From Staphylotrichum longicolle (taxonomy: Eukaryota; Ascomycota; Sordariomycetes; Sordariales; Chaetomiaceae): 64,000 bases of DNA. This document shows, piece by piece, positions 1 to 11,037 of this stretch. The position numbers and the translations under genes were made by a program. The stretch's first letter is position 1. Each line of letters begins with the position of its first letter. The DNA lies in NCBI GenBank assembly GCA_019096155.1, contig JAHCVI010000004.1:806001-870000 (forward strand). Direction: 5' to 3'. Below the pieces are notes generated by a model. That model saw only the letters and a program-made list of their open reading frames with translations. It did no database searches and had not been told where the DNA came from.

Positions 1-22
1 TGTTGCTAACTCATAGTATAAC

Positions 23-412
23 CCACTCTGGGCAGCAGAAAGCCGCGGTTTCATCGTGCGACAGCGTGCTCAACACTTCAGCGGCCCTGATGCTGTCGGT
101 CATGTTCGCGCTCACCACCGTCGCTGTGGTCCAGCCGGAGGGACAGAACAGCCCAGGGGAGTAGAGATTCCAAATTGTCCAGGGAGCAGACCCCGGCATG
201 CATGACCTCGGGCCATGGCAGTCCGTGAAGTAGACTGCGCAGACACTTCCCGCGGATTCGGCGTCGACGTAGCATGCATCACAACCCGAAGGAGGAGTAA
301 AGACTGTCGTCAAAGGCCCGAGATTTACTCCTCTTCTTGCGACCGTGATGTCCGTCTGAAGAGCGGTCAAGGTTCGAGTCACATGGACAGTGTTGAATAG
401 TGTTGAAGTCAT
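23..412 (-). CDS. Cys-rich extracellular-type hypothetical protein, N-terminal part (runs off window start)
   Basis: Only the first exon is visible; the gene continues beyond base 1. The translation has the pattern of fungal secreted or membrane Cys-rich proteins: a segment ending TTVFTPPSGCDACY, then a central CAVYF..C..RSCMPG block, LYSPGLFCPSGWTTATVV, and a terminal FCCPEW. A likely donor (GTTATA) follows the TGG codon at 23-25, just before an in-frame stop at 11-13. I chose the ATG at 412 (MTSTLF); an upstream in-frame ATG at 445 is possible. There is no clear signal peptide in the visible part, so an unseen membrane anchor is likely further on. Function unknown; the family resemblance is from pattern memory. 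Confidence 0.55.
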
Positions 413-1639
413 TGTAGACCTTACGCCATTGACATAGCTACACAAACTGGAGTTGGATGATCTTATGACGGCAGGCCATGGGTATATATCTCCTTTTCAA
501 GTTCCACACCGGCTGTCGTGGCGAGGATGGGCGGAGCGGCACACCGCAACCCGAATATGGAACAGATGCCACATGTAGCATCCCATCATGCACTTTGTGA
601 GGAGCCAGACTTCCGTGTAGCAGGACATGGAAGCGAGTCTGGCTGTGGTCTTTGGTCGTACAAAGCAATAGCGTATCACACTGAAACACAACAAGCAATG
701 TTCATGTCCAATTCCGATGCTGTACTTCGAGGAGCTCTGCACTGTTGGTCTCCTGTGTGACCTCTCCTTCTATTTCATTGGGCTCGACTGGACCACGGCG
801 AATTGACGGCGTCGCATGCTGATAACCGAGATGATGAGGTAGTCCGCCGCCCGAGCCACAAGTGCAGAGTGTCCCGATTCCTGGTTTCGGCCCGGTGATG
901 CGCACAGCAGACAACCCGAGGATATGTCCAACAGTTCCGAACCATTTCGGATGTTGCTGTCTGTCGTCCACATCCCGACTCATCTCATCCCGTTTGACGC
1001 AGCAAGCTGAGACCACATGTCAGGAACCAGTTCAAGGGGGCCTTGACGCGCAGAATCACGCCCTCTCATGTCTTCAGCCATGACGAGAACAGCATCCCAA
1101 AGCCACCCATCACCCCCCATTGCAGTCGGAAACTGAGTTGCAGCCAAGCTTGCAACCCTCCCTCATGAAAACCACGGTATTAAACGCTCAGTGATGCATA
1201 GAAGAAGTTCAGTAATCATTCCGTTGGCCAAGAAGACAGGGCTCTCCGCGATTGGCAGCAGCCCTCATTGTCATATGCGAGATACGAAAGCATATCACGG
1301 GACAGCGCGTCCAGCTCATGAAAGAAGTTGGGTGGCGGCCTTGGCTCCCAGGCAGCGACGCGCCGTTTCCGTCATTCTCTACACCGCGTCTGCTTGGCGG
1401 GAGGGGATCGCGGCCGTGTCCCTTGGCTGCTTACGGGGGACGACATCGGATAAAGACAAAGGGCGTGATGATGTTGGAGGTGAGTTCGGAGTATAAGTTA
1501 TTCTTTCTGTTCCAGTTCCTCGACCTTCCATCTCTTCCTCTCCAACATCATTCATCATCAAACATTCTGCTGAAGTCTCACTTTGACAACCTACAACACA
1601 CAAACCACGCAGTCCACGCACACAAAAACAACCTCCACA
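413..1639. other. intergenic, no gene recognised
   Basis: About 1.2 kb between two divergent genes. Short open frames on both strands show no domain or coding character. The last 100 bases before the next ATG are CT-rich (TTCTTTCTGTTCCAGTTCC, then CATCTCTTCCTCTCC), typical of a fungal transcription-start region, with a TATAAG-like element near 1492. Confidence 0.5.
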
Positions 1640-2140
1640 ATGTCCGACAACTCCGCCACATCTCCCAAGCCGACCTTCTTCGTCAACCTCCCAGCTGCCT
1701 CCCTCTCCGCCGCCACGGCCTTCTACACGGCCATCGGCCTGACCCCCATCACCGCCTGGTCCGACCCCTCCTCGACCGCCTTCCTCCTGCCCGCCCCCAA
1801 CGACTCCGTCTGCCTGATGCTGCACGCCCACCCGCGCTTCAAGCAGTTCATGCGCCCGGACGCGTCCGTCGTCGACGCCCACACGTCCACCGAGGCGCTC
1901 TTCTCCATCGCGCACGACAGCAAGGACGCCGTGGACGACTGGCTCGCCAAGGTGGAGGGCGCGGGCGGCAAGAAGGACCCGTACGTCCTGGATGGGTTCG
2001 GCGAGGGCATGGGCATGTACACGCGCAGCTGGGCGGATCTGGATGGGCATGTGTGGGAGGGGTTTTTCATGACCGGCCCGTGCGGCGTGCCGGACGCTCC
2101 GGCTGCGGCTGAGGGGGAGGGAGAGAAGAAGGAGGCTTAG
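1640..2140 (+). CDS. VOC (glyoxalase/PhnB-fold) family protein
   Basis: Single-exon protein of 166 residues. The start is the ATG at 1640 in a good fungal context (CCACAATGTC); an in-frame ATG-type start 57 bases upstream lies in the leader. The sequence begins with a beta strand KPTFFVNLPA, a helix with FYTAIGL, then strands LPAPNDSVCLML and a helix around DSKDAVDDWLAKVE. The closing strands YTRSWADLDGHVWEGFFM are typical of the second VOC motif. Family members bind a metal and act as lyases, dioxygenases or resistance proteins; nothing here fixes the reaction. The C-terminal tail is short, acidic and lysine-rich and probably unstructured. A run of ten G follows the stop. Confidence 0.85.
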   Translation: MSDNSATSPKPTFFVNLPAASLSAATAFYTAIGLTPITAWSDPSSTAFLLPAPNDSVCLMLHAHPRFKQFMRPDASVVDAHTSTEALFSIAHDSKDAVDDWLAKVEGAGGKKDPYVLDGFGEGMGMYTRSWADLDGHVWEGFFMTGPCGVPDAPAAAEGEGEKKEA

Positions 2141-2331
2141 AAGGGGTTGGGGGGGGGGGGTTGTATGCGGGGTGGGTGTGTGGGAGTTTTTCTTGTGAGG
2201 GATGAAAAGGAGGCTTGTTTGGGCTTCGTGGTGGTGATGTTTTCCTGACGCTCTCAGATCGTAGTTCTTTTATGAATCCTACTGTTGTGTTTGTTAAAGT
2301 TCGACAAGATGCACGACTCAAACACGAGAGT

Positions 2332-3831
2332 TTAATCGAACAAGAAAGCAGAGAGCCGCTTCCTCGCGTCATCAGCCTCCCACTCAACCAAGACCCGTTT
2401 CGTGGACTCCTCCATCTTGATCTGCATCATCGATTCCATCGCGGCCCGCTCATCTTCTCTCAAAAGTTCCACCCTTGTTTTCCACAGTTCGTCCGCGGGG
2501 ACACCCTCCTCCCGCTTACCAAAGAACCGTTCGTCGAGATACTTCCAGTATATCGTATCAAACGCCCAGCTCTTCCTGGCTGCGTAGTTGAGCCAGAACC
2601 GCCCCGTGGACCAGCTCTCGCGCATATACGCCGAGAGCAACAAAAAATCCGGACCGAGCGCCGGGTCTTGCTCTGCCTCTTCCATAGCTGAAAGCCATGT
2701 CTCCAACCGTCCCTCGTAGACTTTAGTCCAGTCGTCAATGCCATCGTCCCACATCTCCGGCACGTCCAGCAGCAGCCACCACGGCGGGTCAAGCGCAAAC
2801 TGCGTGGGTGCTACATATGCAAACTCCCAGTCGATAGCACCCACGATAGTATCCTGCTCGTTAACGAGAATGTTGACCGGTCGAAAGTCATCCGACCACA
2901 AACGGAACGCTCCCGCACCATCTGGAGCAGGCAACCTCGCTTCGCTAGCCTCATTTTGATGTGCTGAAGCCAACGCCGACCAGTTGTCCTCGGCAAACCC
3001 AAAGGTGGATAACCGGCCCTGCTTGGCCAGCCTGCGGAACAATTGGCGCGCGACGTACTTGGTTCTGCAGTCGTCCTCTGACGAGATCATATCGTTGTGC
3101 TGGAATAGCAGGGTCGCGATGTGCATGTCGGCCAATGCGGTATACCACTCATCAGCGATGTGGTAAGTCGTGTCCTTGGACGGGAGGATGGACCTGGGGA
3201 TGTTGGCGAGCTGCACCATGTTGCTCATGTTGAGAGTGACGGGCCGGGCTGCGACGTCGAAAGTACCGGCGCTCTCGAGCAGGGACCCAATGCGTGGGAA
3301 AGAGGGCTGAGCGAGTTGGAGGACGAGGCGTGCCACGGCGAGGTATACGGACCTGAGCTTGGTCTCGGGGATGTCGGGGTTTAGCACAGGCACGTCGTTG
3401 GGGTCCTCCCGGGGCGTTTCCAAAACATCGCTCATGCACCGACGCGTCCCGAGGTCTTCAATGACCATGAACGGTCCAATATCAGGATCGACTCCATGAT
3501 TGAGGAGTTTTGGGACCGGGACCTGAGTGTGTTGGCTAATGAAAGCAGCCGTTGCAGCCTCTGAAAGGGTCTTTTCTTCGGGGAAAAGTGCCTGGTTAGG
3601 GCACGGCATGCGGATGAGAACGTTTCGCCCTTCAACGCGGAAAGGATAGAGAACGTTGAAGCCGCCAATAATCAGCGGTGTGATCATAGGTCCGGGATTG
3701 GCGAAGATCTTCTCGGCAAATGCTTCAATCTTGCGACAGACCGAGGACAGCCGAACTTGCTTCATGGTCTTCTCCCAGAGCTCGTCGCTCTGGTCCCAGG
3801 CGAGGTTGTCTGAGTCCTGTCGGGCTGACAT
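2332..3831 (-). CDS. aminoglycoside-phosphotransferase-like (APH) kinase-fold protein
   Basis: A 499-residue intronless frame from ATG 3831 (MSARQD); an ATG at 3855 would add eight residues. The N-lobe shows GGFNVLYPFRVEGRNVLIR (nucleotide-binding strands) and PVPKLLNHGVD with PFMVIEDL (hinge). The catalytic loop is SDDFRPVNILVNEQD, followed by VGAIDWEFAYVAP, where the Asp of IDWE is the metal ligand. The canonical HGD of bacterial APHs is replaced by SDD, common in the large fungal APH expansions. Substrates of these fungal proteins are not known and antibiotic resistance should not be inferred. It is transcribed away from the VOC gene, which it meets tail to tail. Confidence 0.85.
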   Translation of the reverse strand: MSARQDSDNLAWDQSDELWEKTMKQVRLSSVCRKIEAFAEKIFANPGPMITPLIIGGFNVLYPFRVEGRNVLIRMPCPNQALFPEEKTLSEAATAAFISQHTQVPVPKLLNHGVDPDIGPFMVIEDLGTRRCMSDVLETPREDPNDVPVLNPDIPETKLRSVYLAVARLVLQLAQPSFPRIGSLLESAGTFDVAARPVTLNMSNMVQLANIPRSILPSKDTTYHIADEWYTALADMHIATLLFQHNDMISSEDDCRTKYVARQLFRRLAKQGRLSTFGFAEDNWSALASAHQNEASEARLPAPDGAGAFRLWSDDFRPVNILVNEQDTIVGAIDWEFAYVAPTQFALDPPWWLLLDVPEMWDDGIDDWTKVYEGRLETWLSAMEEAEQDPALGPDFLLLSAYMRESWSTGRFWLNYAARKSWAFDTIYWKYLDERFFGKREEGVPADELWKTRVELLREDERAAMESMMQIKMEESTKRVLVEWEADDARKRLSAFLFD

Positions 3832-4181
3832 CTTGGATAAGGGGCAAGAAGGCACGACGAGAAGGCGGAGTTGAGAAAGCTTGAAAATCAGCTAAATTCC
3901 CAAGGAAGGTGGGCGTTGTTGAGAAACGTGGTGTGACCAAGAAGGGAAAGTCGGGGGTAACCGGGATTCAGCGATGCAGCTATTTTTGGAAGCTGGGCAT
4001 CGCTGTTGGAACTAACTCCAGGGGATCAAAATGAGCGTTTCAAAACATCAGTTTGGCTTTTTCTGAGATCAGCGCCTGGGCAACTATCCCAGCTTCCGTA
4101 TGTCCATAAGCCTACTGTGACGACTGCACATCCTGCTCATTCGCCCAGAAAGGGCATCTCGCGGCATATCAAGCCGCGGCG
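3832..4181. other. intergenic, no gene recognised
   Basis: 350 bases between the start of the APH-like gene and the stop of the GH3 gene, both on the minus strand. Nothing distinctive seen; it must hold the APH-like promoter. Confidence 0.5.
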
Positions 4182-6857
4182 CTATAACGAATACACCTTC
4201 CTCTGCTCTACCTGCACCGACGACTTTTGTTGGACATCAACAGATGAAAAGCCTGCGGAAAATAGATATGTCCCCGCAGCTACAACCCACTCGCGTGCCT
4301 TCTCGTCGAAATAGGCGAGGTCTCGGCCCCTCACGACAAGACGGACGGATTGCGTCTCGCCGGGTTGGAGACGGGCCTTCTGGAAGCCCACGAGCGCCTT
4401 GGCCGGGTGTTCCGGGGACTGTGTGGCGTTCCCGGCATAGAGCTGCACCGCAACGCCGCCGGCCAAGCTTCCCGTATTGGTAACCTGTGCAGTGGCAACG
4501 AATTCCTCGTCCGCGCCGCTGGGCTCGACACGCAGGCCCTCAAGTTGGAACGACGTGTACGACAGACCGTGGCCAAAGGAAAAGTTGACCGCCTCTCGGG
4601 GCAGGCGGTCGTAGTGCCGATACCCCACAAACACTCCCTCGGCGTACGTAACCCGGAGCCGGCCGTCGATGACCTGGCCAGGGAAGTTGCCGTGCGCAGG
4701 CGCGTCCTCGAGCCGGCGAGGGAAGCTGACTGGCAGGTTTCCTTCCGGGTTGACGGCGCCCGTCAGCACGTCGGCGACGGCGTTGCCGCACTCCTGGCCG
4801 GCGAACCAAGCCTGCACGACTGCGCGCACGTCTGCAAGCCACGGCATGGCCACGGCGACGCCCGTCGAGTTGACCACGATGGTGTTGGGGTTGGCGCGCG
4901 CCACCGCCGCAATGAGCTCGTTCTGGCCGTTGGGCAGGTTGAACGAGTCCTGGTCGCGGCCCTCGCTCTCCCACTGCGGATCGTGGCCCGTAAAGACGAT
5001 GGCCACGTCGGCATCGCGCGCCGCCCGCTCCGCCTCACCCCGCAGGTCCGCGTCGTGCTCCGACGCCTGCATAAAGCCCATCCGCGCGCCGCTGCGGCCC
5101 TCGAGGATGCGCATGCCGACGTTGGTCGGCGGCTCCGTGCGGATACGAATCCGGTGAGCACGCCCGCCCTCGAATGTGTGTCGGAACGAGTCCTCGGACG
5201 CCGCCATGAAGAGCGCACCCATTGGGTCCGCGCAGTTGCTGTCCTGCCGGAACACCACGTCGTCGTCGACCCACACCGTCGTCGCCCGAATGCCTGAGCA
5301 CGCCAGGTAGTGCGCCCCGGACTCGGCCGGGGTGAAGTCGCCGACGATTTCGACCGCGCGGTTGAGCGACTCCTGCGACCCGAGGGGCGAGTAGGCGGAG
5401 TTGACATGGCCATGTAACGTCGACACGGGTTCCGGGTTGCCTGCCTCGTACAGTAGCCGCGTGAAACCCGGCTGTCCGTCGAGCCCCACGACCTCCCCCG
5501 CCACGCTGCTATCTTTGGACAAAGGCGGCAGCAGCCGCTCTCGGTGCACGCCCTTGGCGTAGACAAGTTCGACACTATCGCCGAGAGCTGCGTGCAGTCC
5601 GTCCCACGGCGAGATCTTGTAGTGCGCGTTGACGCTCGCACTGCCTCCTCCGTGGGCGAGCGCGTCCTTGGCAAGCCCGACAAGTGCGATCTTCTTGCCC
5701 TTGACTTTCTCTTTTGTCAGGGGTAGTGTTTGGGCTTCGTTCTTTAGCAGCACCACTCCGCGGGCGCCCACATCGCGGATCAGCGCGCGGTGCTCCGGCC
5801 GATCCTCTGCCCTCTCGCCGGATGACGCTTCCGCGGAGCCCGGCTCGAAGCCGCCCACTTTCTCAATCAGGTTGAGAATTGCCCTGACCCGCTCATCGAG
5901 GGTTGCCTCCGTTACCTCGCCGGCCTCGATTGCCGCTCGCACAGCCGCGGGAGTGCGCACACGCGCCGGACCGGGCATCTCAATGTCGAGCCCGGCGTTG
6001 ATCGAGCCCGCGACTGAGTTGGTGCCACCCCAGTCGCTGACGACGGCGCCCTCCCAGCCCCACTCGCCGCGCAGGACGTCGCGGAGCAGCCAGTCGTGGC
6101 CGTCGCAATGCACGCCGTTGACCAGGTTGTAGGCGGTCATCAGGCTCCAGGGGCGGGCGTCCCGCACCGCGGTCTCAAAGGGCCGCAGGTAGATCTCGCG
6201 GAGGGCCCGCTCGCCGATGGTCTCGTCGACGGTCAGGCGGGCCGTCTCCTGCTCGTTGGCGACAAAGTGTTTAATGCAGGCAGCCACGCGGCCGTCCTCC
6301 TGCACGCCGCGCACCAGCGCCGTCGCCAGTGCGCCCGACAGGTGCGGGTCCTCGCTGAAGCTCTCGAAGTTGCGCCCGCCCAGCGGGTGCCGGTGGCAGC
6401 ACACGGTCGGCGCCAGCAGCACGCGCGCCCCCTTGGTGCGGGCCTCCTCCGCCAGCGCCGCCCCGACCCGCCGCGCCAGCACCGGGTCGAATGTTGACGC
6501 CACGCTGCTCGCCGCCGGGAAGCATGCCGCCTTGGTGCTACCCACGATGTCAACGCCGCGGCAGCCGTTGGGCCCATCCGTCATCTTTCAGGGGTCAGTC
6601 CAGTCTGTTGCGTGTCCTGGCGGAACGAGGTGTGTCGGTTGGGTTTTGGACTCTTACCTTGATGGACGGAACCCCCTTAGAGGGGATGCCAACCGTTTCC
6701 CAGAAGGTTGCGCCGGCCAGGAGAGAGATCTGAGTGAAGCAACTCTTGTCAGCGGACTAATGCTTTAGATCACGAGTGAGTCTCGATGCGTGCTCACCTT
6801 CTCATCTTGCGTGAGAGAGTTGAGGATACCCTCGATGTCGACTTCTTGCCGGGGCAT
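4182..6857 (-). CDS. glycoside hydrolase family 3 beta-glucosidase with PA14-type insert
   Basis: Three exons (6798-6857, 6658-6729, 4182-6584) give 844 residues. Exon 1 begins MPRQEVDIEGILNSLTQDEK and exon 2 contains FWETVGIPSKGVPSIK; exon 3 opens MTDGPNGCRG. The introns (6730-6797 and 6585-6657) are in phase 0. GH3 hallmarks are HPLGGRNFESFSEDP, IKHFVANEQE and the nucleophile Asp in VVSDWGG (about residue 228). A PA14-like carbohydrate-binding insert lies between the two GH3 lobes (roughly 390-530), and a fibronectin-III-like end contains FGHGLSYTSF. There is no signal peptide, so this is probably an intracellular enzyme that releases glucose from beta-glucosides or oligosaccharides. The exon 3 acceptor (GAAAG) is weak, but the joint KMTDGPNG matches the family. 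Confidence 0.93.
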
Positions 6858-7288
6858 ATTGAGTGAGATTTTGGCTGATGAGGCCTGGTTAAGATCCCAC
6901 GTGGTCAACTGAGCTTGGCCTCTTGTGTCGAGAGTCTGAGGCGCAAGGCCTAGAGGTAATCATATGGGGGAATAGGGGTCAAGCGCCACCAGGCATGATG
7001 TTCGATCCGGGATGCTGTAAGAAAAGCCGAGACCCACAAAGCTGGTGAACTCGTAAGTGGGTAGAGTTCGGAACGGGAAGTGGACCTTGAACGCCACCTC
7101 CAACTGGATGACCGGAACAGACTTTGTCCACACAAACTTGAGGAAATCTCCAGACAACTCTTGACAACTGAGTAAAGCCGAGCTAAAACAACGATACGAG
7201 GAAGTATGTAAAGGAGGTGCTCCGAGATGAACGAAATGTTGTATCCTAGGTTGTCCCAAAGTCAAGTGGCATACCGAGTCCTGGCATA
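6858..7288. promoter_or_regulatory. divergent intergenic region between GH3 and GFA genes
   Basis: 431 bases between two divergently transcribed starts. Both promoters must lie here. No TATA box or repeated site stood out. Confidence 0.4.
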
Positions 7289-7899
7289 ATGGCAGCACCT
7301 TACTCGGGCAGCTGCCTCTGCGGCGGCATATGCATCACCATCGCCTCGGAGCCCACAGCTGTCCTTTCGTGTTTCTGCGAGCACTGTAGCAAGGGCGCCG
7401 GCGGCACAAACCAAGTGGTATGGTAACTGTAGATTTGGAACCTTCCACCCGACTTCTGAGCTTTGGCTGTGCTGACTTACAACACCCCACAGATCGCCAA
7501 GTTTGCACACACCGACGTCAAGATCTCGTCCGGCGAGGGCCTCATCACGACTTACACATTTACCGACACGTCCAGCGGGGCACCCAAAGAAAAGGCCTTC
7601 TGCCGAATCTGTGGAGTGCCGCTGTGGACGGTCCCAGCATCTGCCCGCGGCACCCACCTGCTAATCCGCCCAAGCCTGCTATCCGATTGGTAACTGTTGC
7701 CCACGCCCAGTGCCCCATTTGCCCAGAGTTTTTCTCCGTCTGTCACAAGACTTAGGATGTACCCACCGGAAATACTAATCTCGCAAATCGCCGCAGGCAT
7801 GATCTTAAGCCCCGATCCGAGATCTTTGTTGGACAAAGACCTGTTTGGGCAACTCCGGTGGGCGATGCGGAGCAGTGGCAGGGCGTGCGGGGAAAATGA
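7289..7899 (+). CDS. GFA/CENP-V family protein (glutathione-dependent formaldehyde-activating-like)
   Basis: Three exons (7289-7417, 7493-7689, 7797-7899) make 142 residues. Zinc ligands of the GFA fold are visible: SCLCGGI at residues 8-14, CFCEHC at 28-33, and FCRICGVPLW in exon 2. The third exon supplies the usual ending WHDLKPRSEIFVGQRPVW, which shows that the in-frame TAA at 7691 is intronic (donor GTAACT, acceptor CCGCAG). Family members bind glutathione adducts or simply zinc; only some handle formaldehyde, so the substrate is open. About the usual length for fungal members (130-150). Confidence 0.88.
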
Positions 7900-8409
7900 A
7901 GCCGGCTTGGAGAAGGAGCTTCGGGCCGGAGGAACGGAACACGGGTCCCTGAGCTCGGAACAAGAGCCGGAACCGACCAGTCGGCATGTGGGGTCTTGCT
8001 CGGATCCCACTCCATGTAACGAATGGGTCAAGGAATGAGGAAAAACAACAGCCGGGTTCAGAAAACAAGCAAGCGTGATCCCGGGATGGTTTTTTGCCCC
8101 CCAACCCCCACCCCCGGAAGGGCCTCGCTGATCCGGGTTTCTGCACACGTGGTACGGGGTCCGGGGCTCCAGGTTGTGGGGTCTGGTCGGTTAGCCTAGC
8201 AGACTGTGCCGGCTTTTCGGGTCTCGCCTGTCACTTGTTGTCATGTCATCGGGAAGTGTTGGTACCTTAGTTGACGCGGCTATAAAGATCCCATTCTTTG
8301 ACCGAAATATCTCGGGGCGCCGGTCTTATGTGAAGAAGAGTCTCATTCGCCCCTTCCACTTTTTCCTTCGGCTTCCTCACTTGAAGCTAGACGCACTTCG
8401 CCGCACAGG
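7900..8409 (+). promoter_or_regulatory. intergenic with TATA box for the MFS sugar porter
   Basis: 510 bases without a gene. A TATAAAG element at 8281-8287 lies about 125 bases before the transporter ATG, a plausible core promoter. Otherwise nothing recognisable. Confidence 0.5.
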
Positions 8410-10187
8410 ATGGGACAAGACGAGAAGGCCAGAAAGAAAAGTACGGAGCTGGTTGTCGGCGTGGAGCTAGCAGCGGTGAGAGCAGATCCTCGCCGCCGGA
8501 TCGTGAACACTGAGTCATTGACGGATGGACACAATCAGGTTCTACCAACCGATGCGAAGCCATGGTACCGCACCCGGCATCTACTCCTGCTCAACCTCGC
8601 GCTCTTGATGCCGTTGCTCTCGGCATCTGCGATTGGATTTGATGGTAAGCGCTTGTGATCCCCAGTTACCCATCGCTGTTGAGTCAAGGCAAGGCTGATT
8701 TGTGTCCTCGCAGGTTCCATGATGAACGGCCTCCAGACGTTGAGTCAATGGCGAGACTACTTTGACAAGCCGTCGGGTGCAGTCCTCGGAGCTATGAACG
8801 CCATCTTCCCCGTGGGCAAGATCGTCGCCGTTGTGCCCACAGCCTGGCTCGCCGACCGCTTCGGCCGCAAAACACCCATCTGGATTGGCCTCCTAGGGCT
8901 GATCGGCTCCACCGCTATTCAAGCCTCGAGCCACACCGTGGCCCAGTTTATTGTTGGCCGGTTTCTCATGGGCTTCTTCACGGCCTTCATCGGCCAGCCG
9001 TCGCCCATCCTCATCGCCGAGCTGGCATACCCAACACATCGCGCCAAGATGACAGCCCTGTACCAGACCTTCTTCGTACGTCTTGATACCGATCCGAACT
9101 TCTTTAATGCCGGGTGACTGACCCGAAATTAAAATAGTATTGTGGCTCGACCCTTGCAGCGTGGTCGACGTACGGCTCCTTCCGGATCCACTCGACCTGG
9201 AGTTGGCGCGTGCCGTCGGTGTTGCAAGGAGCCATTCCCCTCATCCAGCTCCTCGGCTTTGTATTTGTGCCCGAATCTCCACGGTGGCTGCTGGCCAACG
9301 GCAAGACCAGCCAGGCGCGTGAGATTCTCACCAAGTGGCACGCCGGCGGCGACAAGACCTCGGTCTTGGTCGCGTACGAGATGGACCAGATCGCGACGAC
9401 GGTCAAGCTGGAGCAGCAGGCGCGCGAGTCTTCGTCGTACATGGACCTCGTGCGCACGCGGCCCAACCAACACCGCACGCTCATCGCCTTCATCGTCGGC
9501 TTCTTTGCCCAGTGGAACGGCGCGTCCGTCGTGTCGTACTACTTGACCATGGTGCTCAACACGGTCGGCATCACCAAGACATCGGAGCAGTCGCTCATCA
9601 ACGGCCTGCTCCAGATATGGAACTGGATCGCTGCCGTCGTGGCCGGCGCACTCATGGTCGACCGCCTGGGCCGCCGCACCCTGTTCTTGACCTCGGTCGC
9701 CGGCATGCTCGTCAGCTATATCATCTGGACCGCCTTGACCGCACGGTTTGTGGCGACGCTGGATGAGGCCATGGGCCGCACCGTCGTGGCCTTCATTTTC
9801 ATCTATTACTTTTTCTACGACATTGCCTGGGCGCCGCTGCTCGTCGCCTACCCTGTCGAGATCTTCGAGTTCGGCCTCCGTGCCCGCGGCGTCGCTGTCA
9901 TGTACGGCTCGACCTTCGCCGGTCTCATCATTGGCCAGTTTGTCAACCCGATTGCTATGGGGCAGATTGGCTGGCGCTACTACATCGTGTTTGACTGCAT
10001 CCTGGCGATGCTCTTCGTCGTTATCTGGTTCTTGTTTCCCGAGACCAAGGGCCGTACGCTCGAGGAGATTGCCGAGGTCTTTGACGGGAAGAGTCGGAAG
10101 GTTGGGGACGTCGAGGCGGACCTGAAGATGCCAGATAGTGTGTCGGAACAGGTCGAGCATGTGCAAGGGGGGTCGCAGAAGGCTTGA
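8410..10187 (+). CDS. MFS sugar porter (hexose/disaccharide-transporter-like)
   Basis: Three exons (8410-8644, 8714-9075, 9138-10187) encode 548 residues with twelve predicted membrane spans. Signature motifs of the sugar-porter family are GFDGSMMNGLQ after span 1, ADRFGRKTPIW in loop 2-3, PESPRWLLANGK at the start of the central loop, and FPETKGRTLEEI after the last span. Introns have clean GTAAGC/GCAG and GTACGT/ATAG ends. It is most like fungal lactose/hexose permeases, but substrate cannot be read from sequence. It sits beside the gentisate genes and is co-linear with the hydrolase gene; a role in aromatic-acid uptake is conceivable but less likely than sugar transport. Confidence 0.93.
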
Positions 10188-11037
10188 TAGCTGCCAGAAT
10201 GCTGCGCAGTGCGACCAGCTGAGATGGAGCTGGGTTGGGCGCACGTTGCCGGTTACCGGTTTGATGTCTAGTATTGTTGTTGCATTTTTTCCCACGGGGT
10301 ACTGCATTTTAGCCTAGAGAACTCAACTCACCTTGCTCACACATGGCTCATTGCTTCTTGTTGCACTGTCCCGTTCAATATCACCACAACTCACAGAGGC
10401 TTCCTGTGGAAACGCTTTTACCACTTGGCTAAAAGTGGCTGGGGCCCCAATTTTGTTATTGGAGCGTTTCGGTATTTGCCCTTATGTTCTGACACTTCCT
10501 TTACCTCAAGCAGTTGCTCCTTTGTTCAAGCCCATTCTCTGCTATGGCGGCAAGTTGCTCATAAGAATCCGAGACATGATCATCTGCAGGGATACGTATC
10601 TTTGGACCTGACTGTATTCATTTCAGTTCCTACCTAACTACCCGTACTCACTTAGCTATGATGCTGCTCGCTAAAAGCATCAAGAAACTGTTGTCTCTGA
10701 CAAGATGGGTTGCTGTAACGCTGAAGGTTCATGCTTTGACCTGTCATTCACTAGAAACCAAGACATAGAGGGCAACCCAAGAAGGAATGTGAACTTGTGA
10801 AATTTCGAAGCCTCGCTTTATTCCTTCTCAACCTCTCCTTGGTAACCAACTAACACCGCAACTGGATGGCCTCCAGTCTGGTGCGCTATCATTGCTCACC
10901 AATGCGCCGACAAAAAAAAAAAAAAAAACCCTCAGCAGCAAATTCTACTAGCCGAGCGTGTACGTACAGACCATCCCCGCCACCGCAACGCCTGATACCA
11001 CCCCCCATGTATCAGCCACTCCAACACACCCAGCACC
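10188..11037. other. intergenic, no gene recognised
   Basis: 850 bases between the convergent transporter and gentisate dioxygenase genes. It holds a poly-A run at about 10913-10928 and no convincing coding frame. Confidence 0.5.

Noticed and set aside
1252..2112. 286-residue frame overlapping the VOC gene
   Set aside because: Reads the VOC gene in another frame; His/Arg/Pro-rich, no domain.
2332..3831. Antibiotic-resistance kinase
   Set aside because: Fungal APH-like proteins form large families with diverged catalytic loops; no support for drug substrates.
4350..5683. Long plus- and minus-strand frames overlapping the GH3 gene
   Set aside because: All are off-frame readings of the GH3 coding sequence, which has complete catalytic motifs.
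9129..10307. 392-residue minus-strand frame opposite the sugar porter
   Set aside because: It is the antisense shadow of a GC-rich transporter exon; composition is Arg/His/Gly-rich with no domain.
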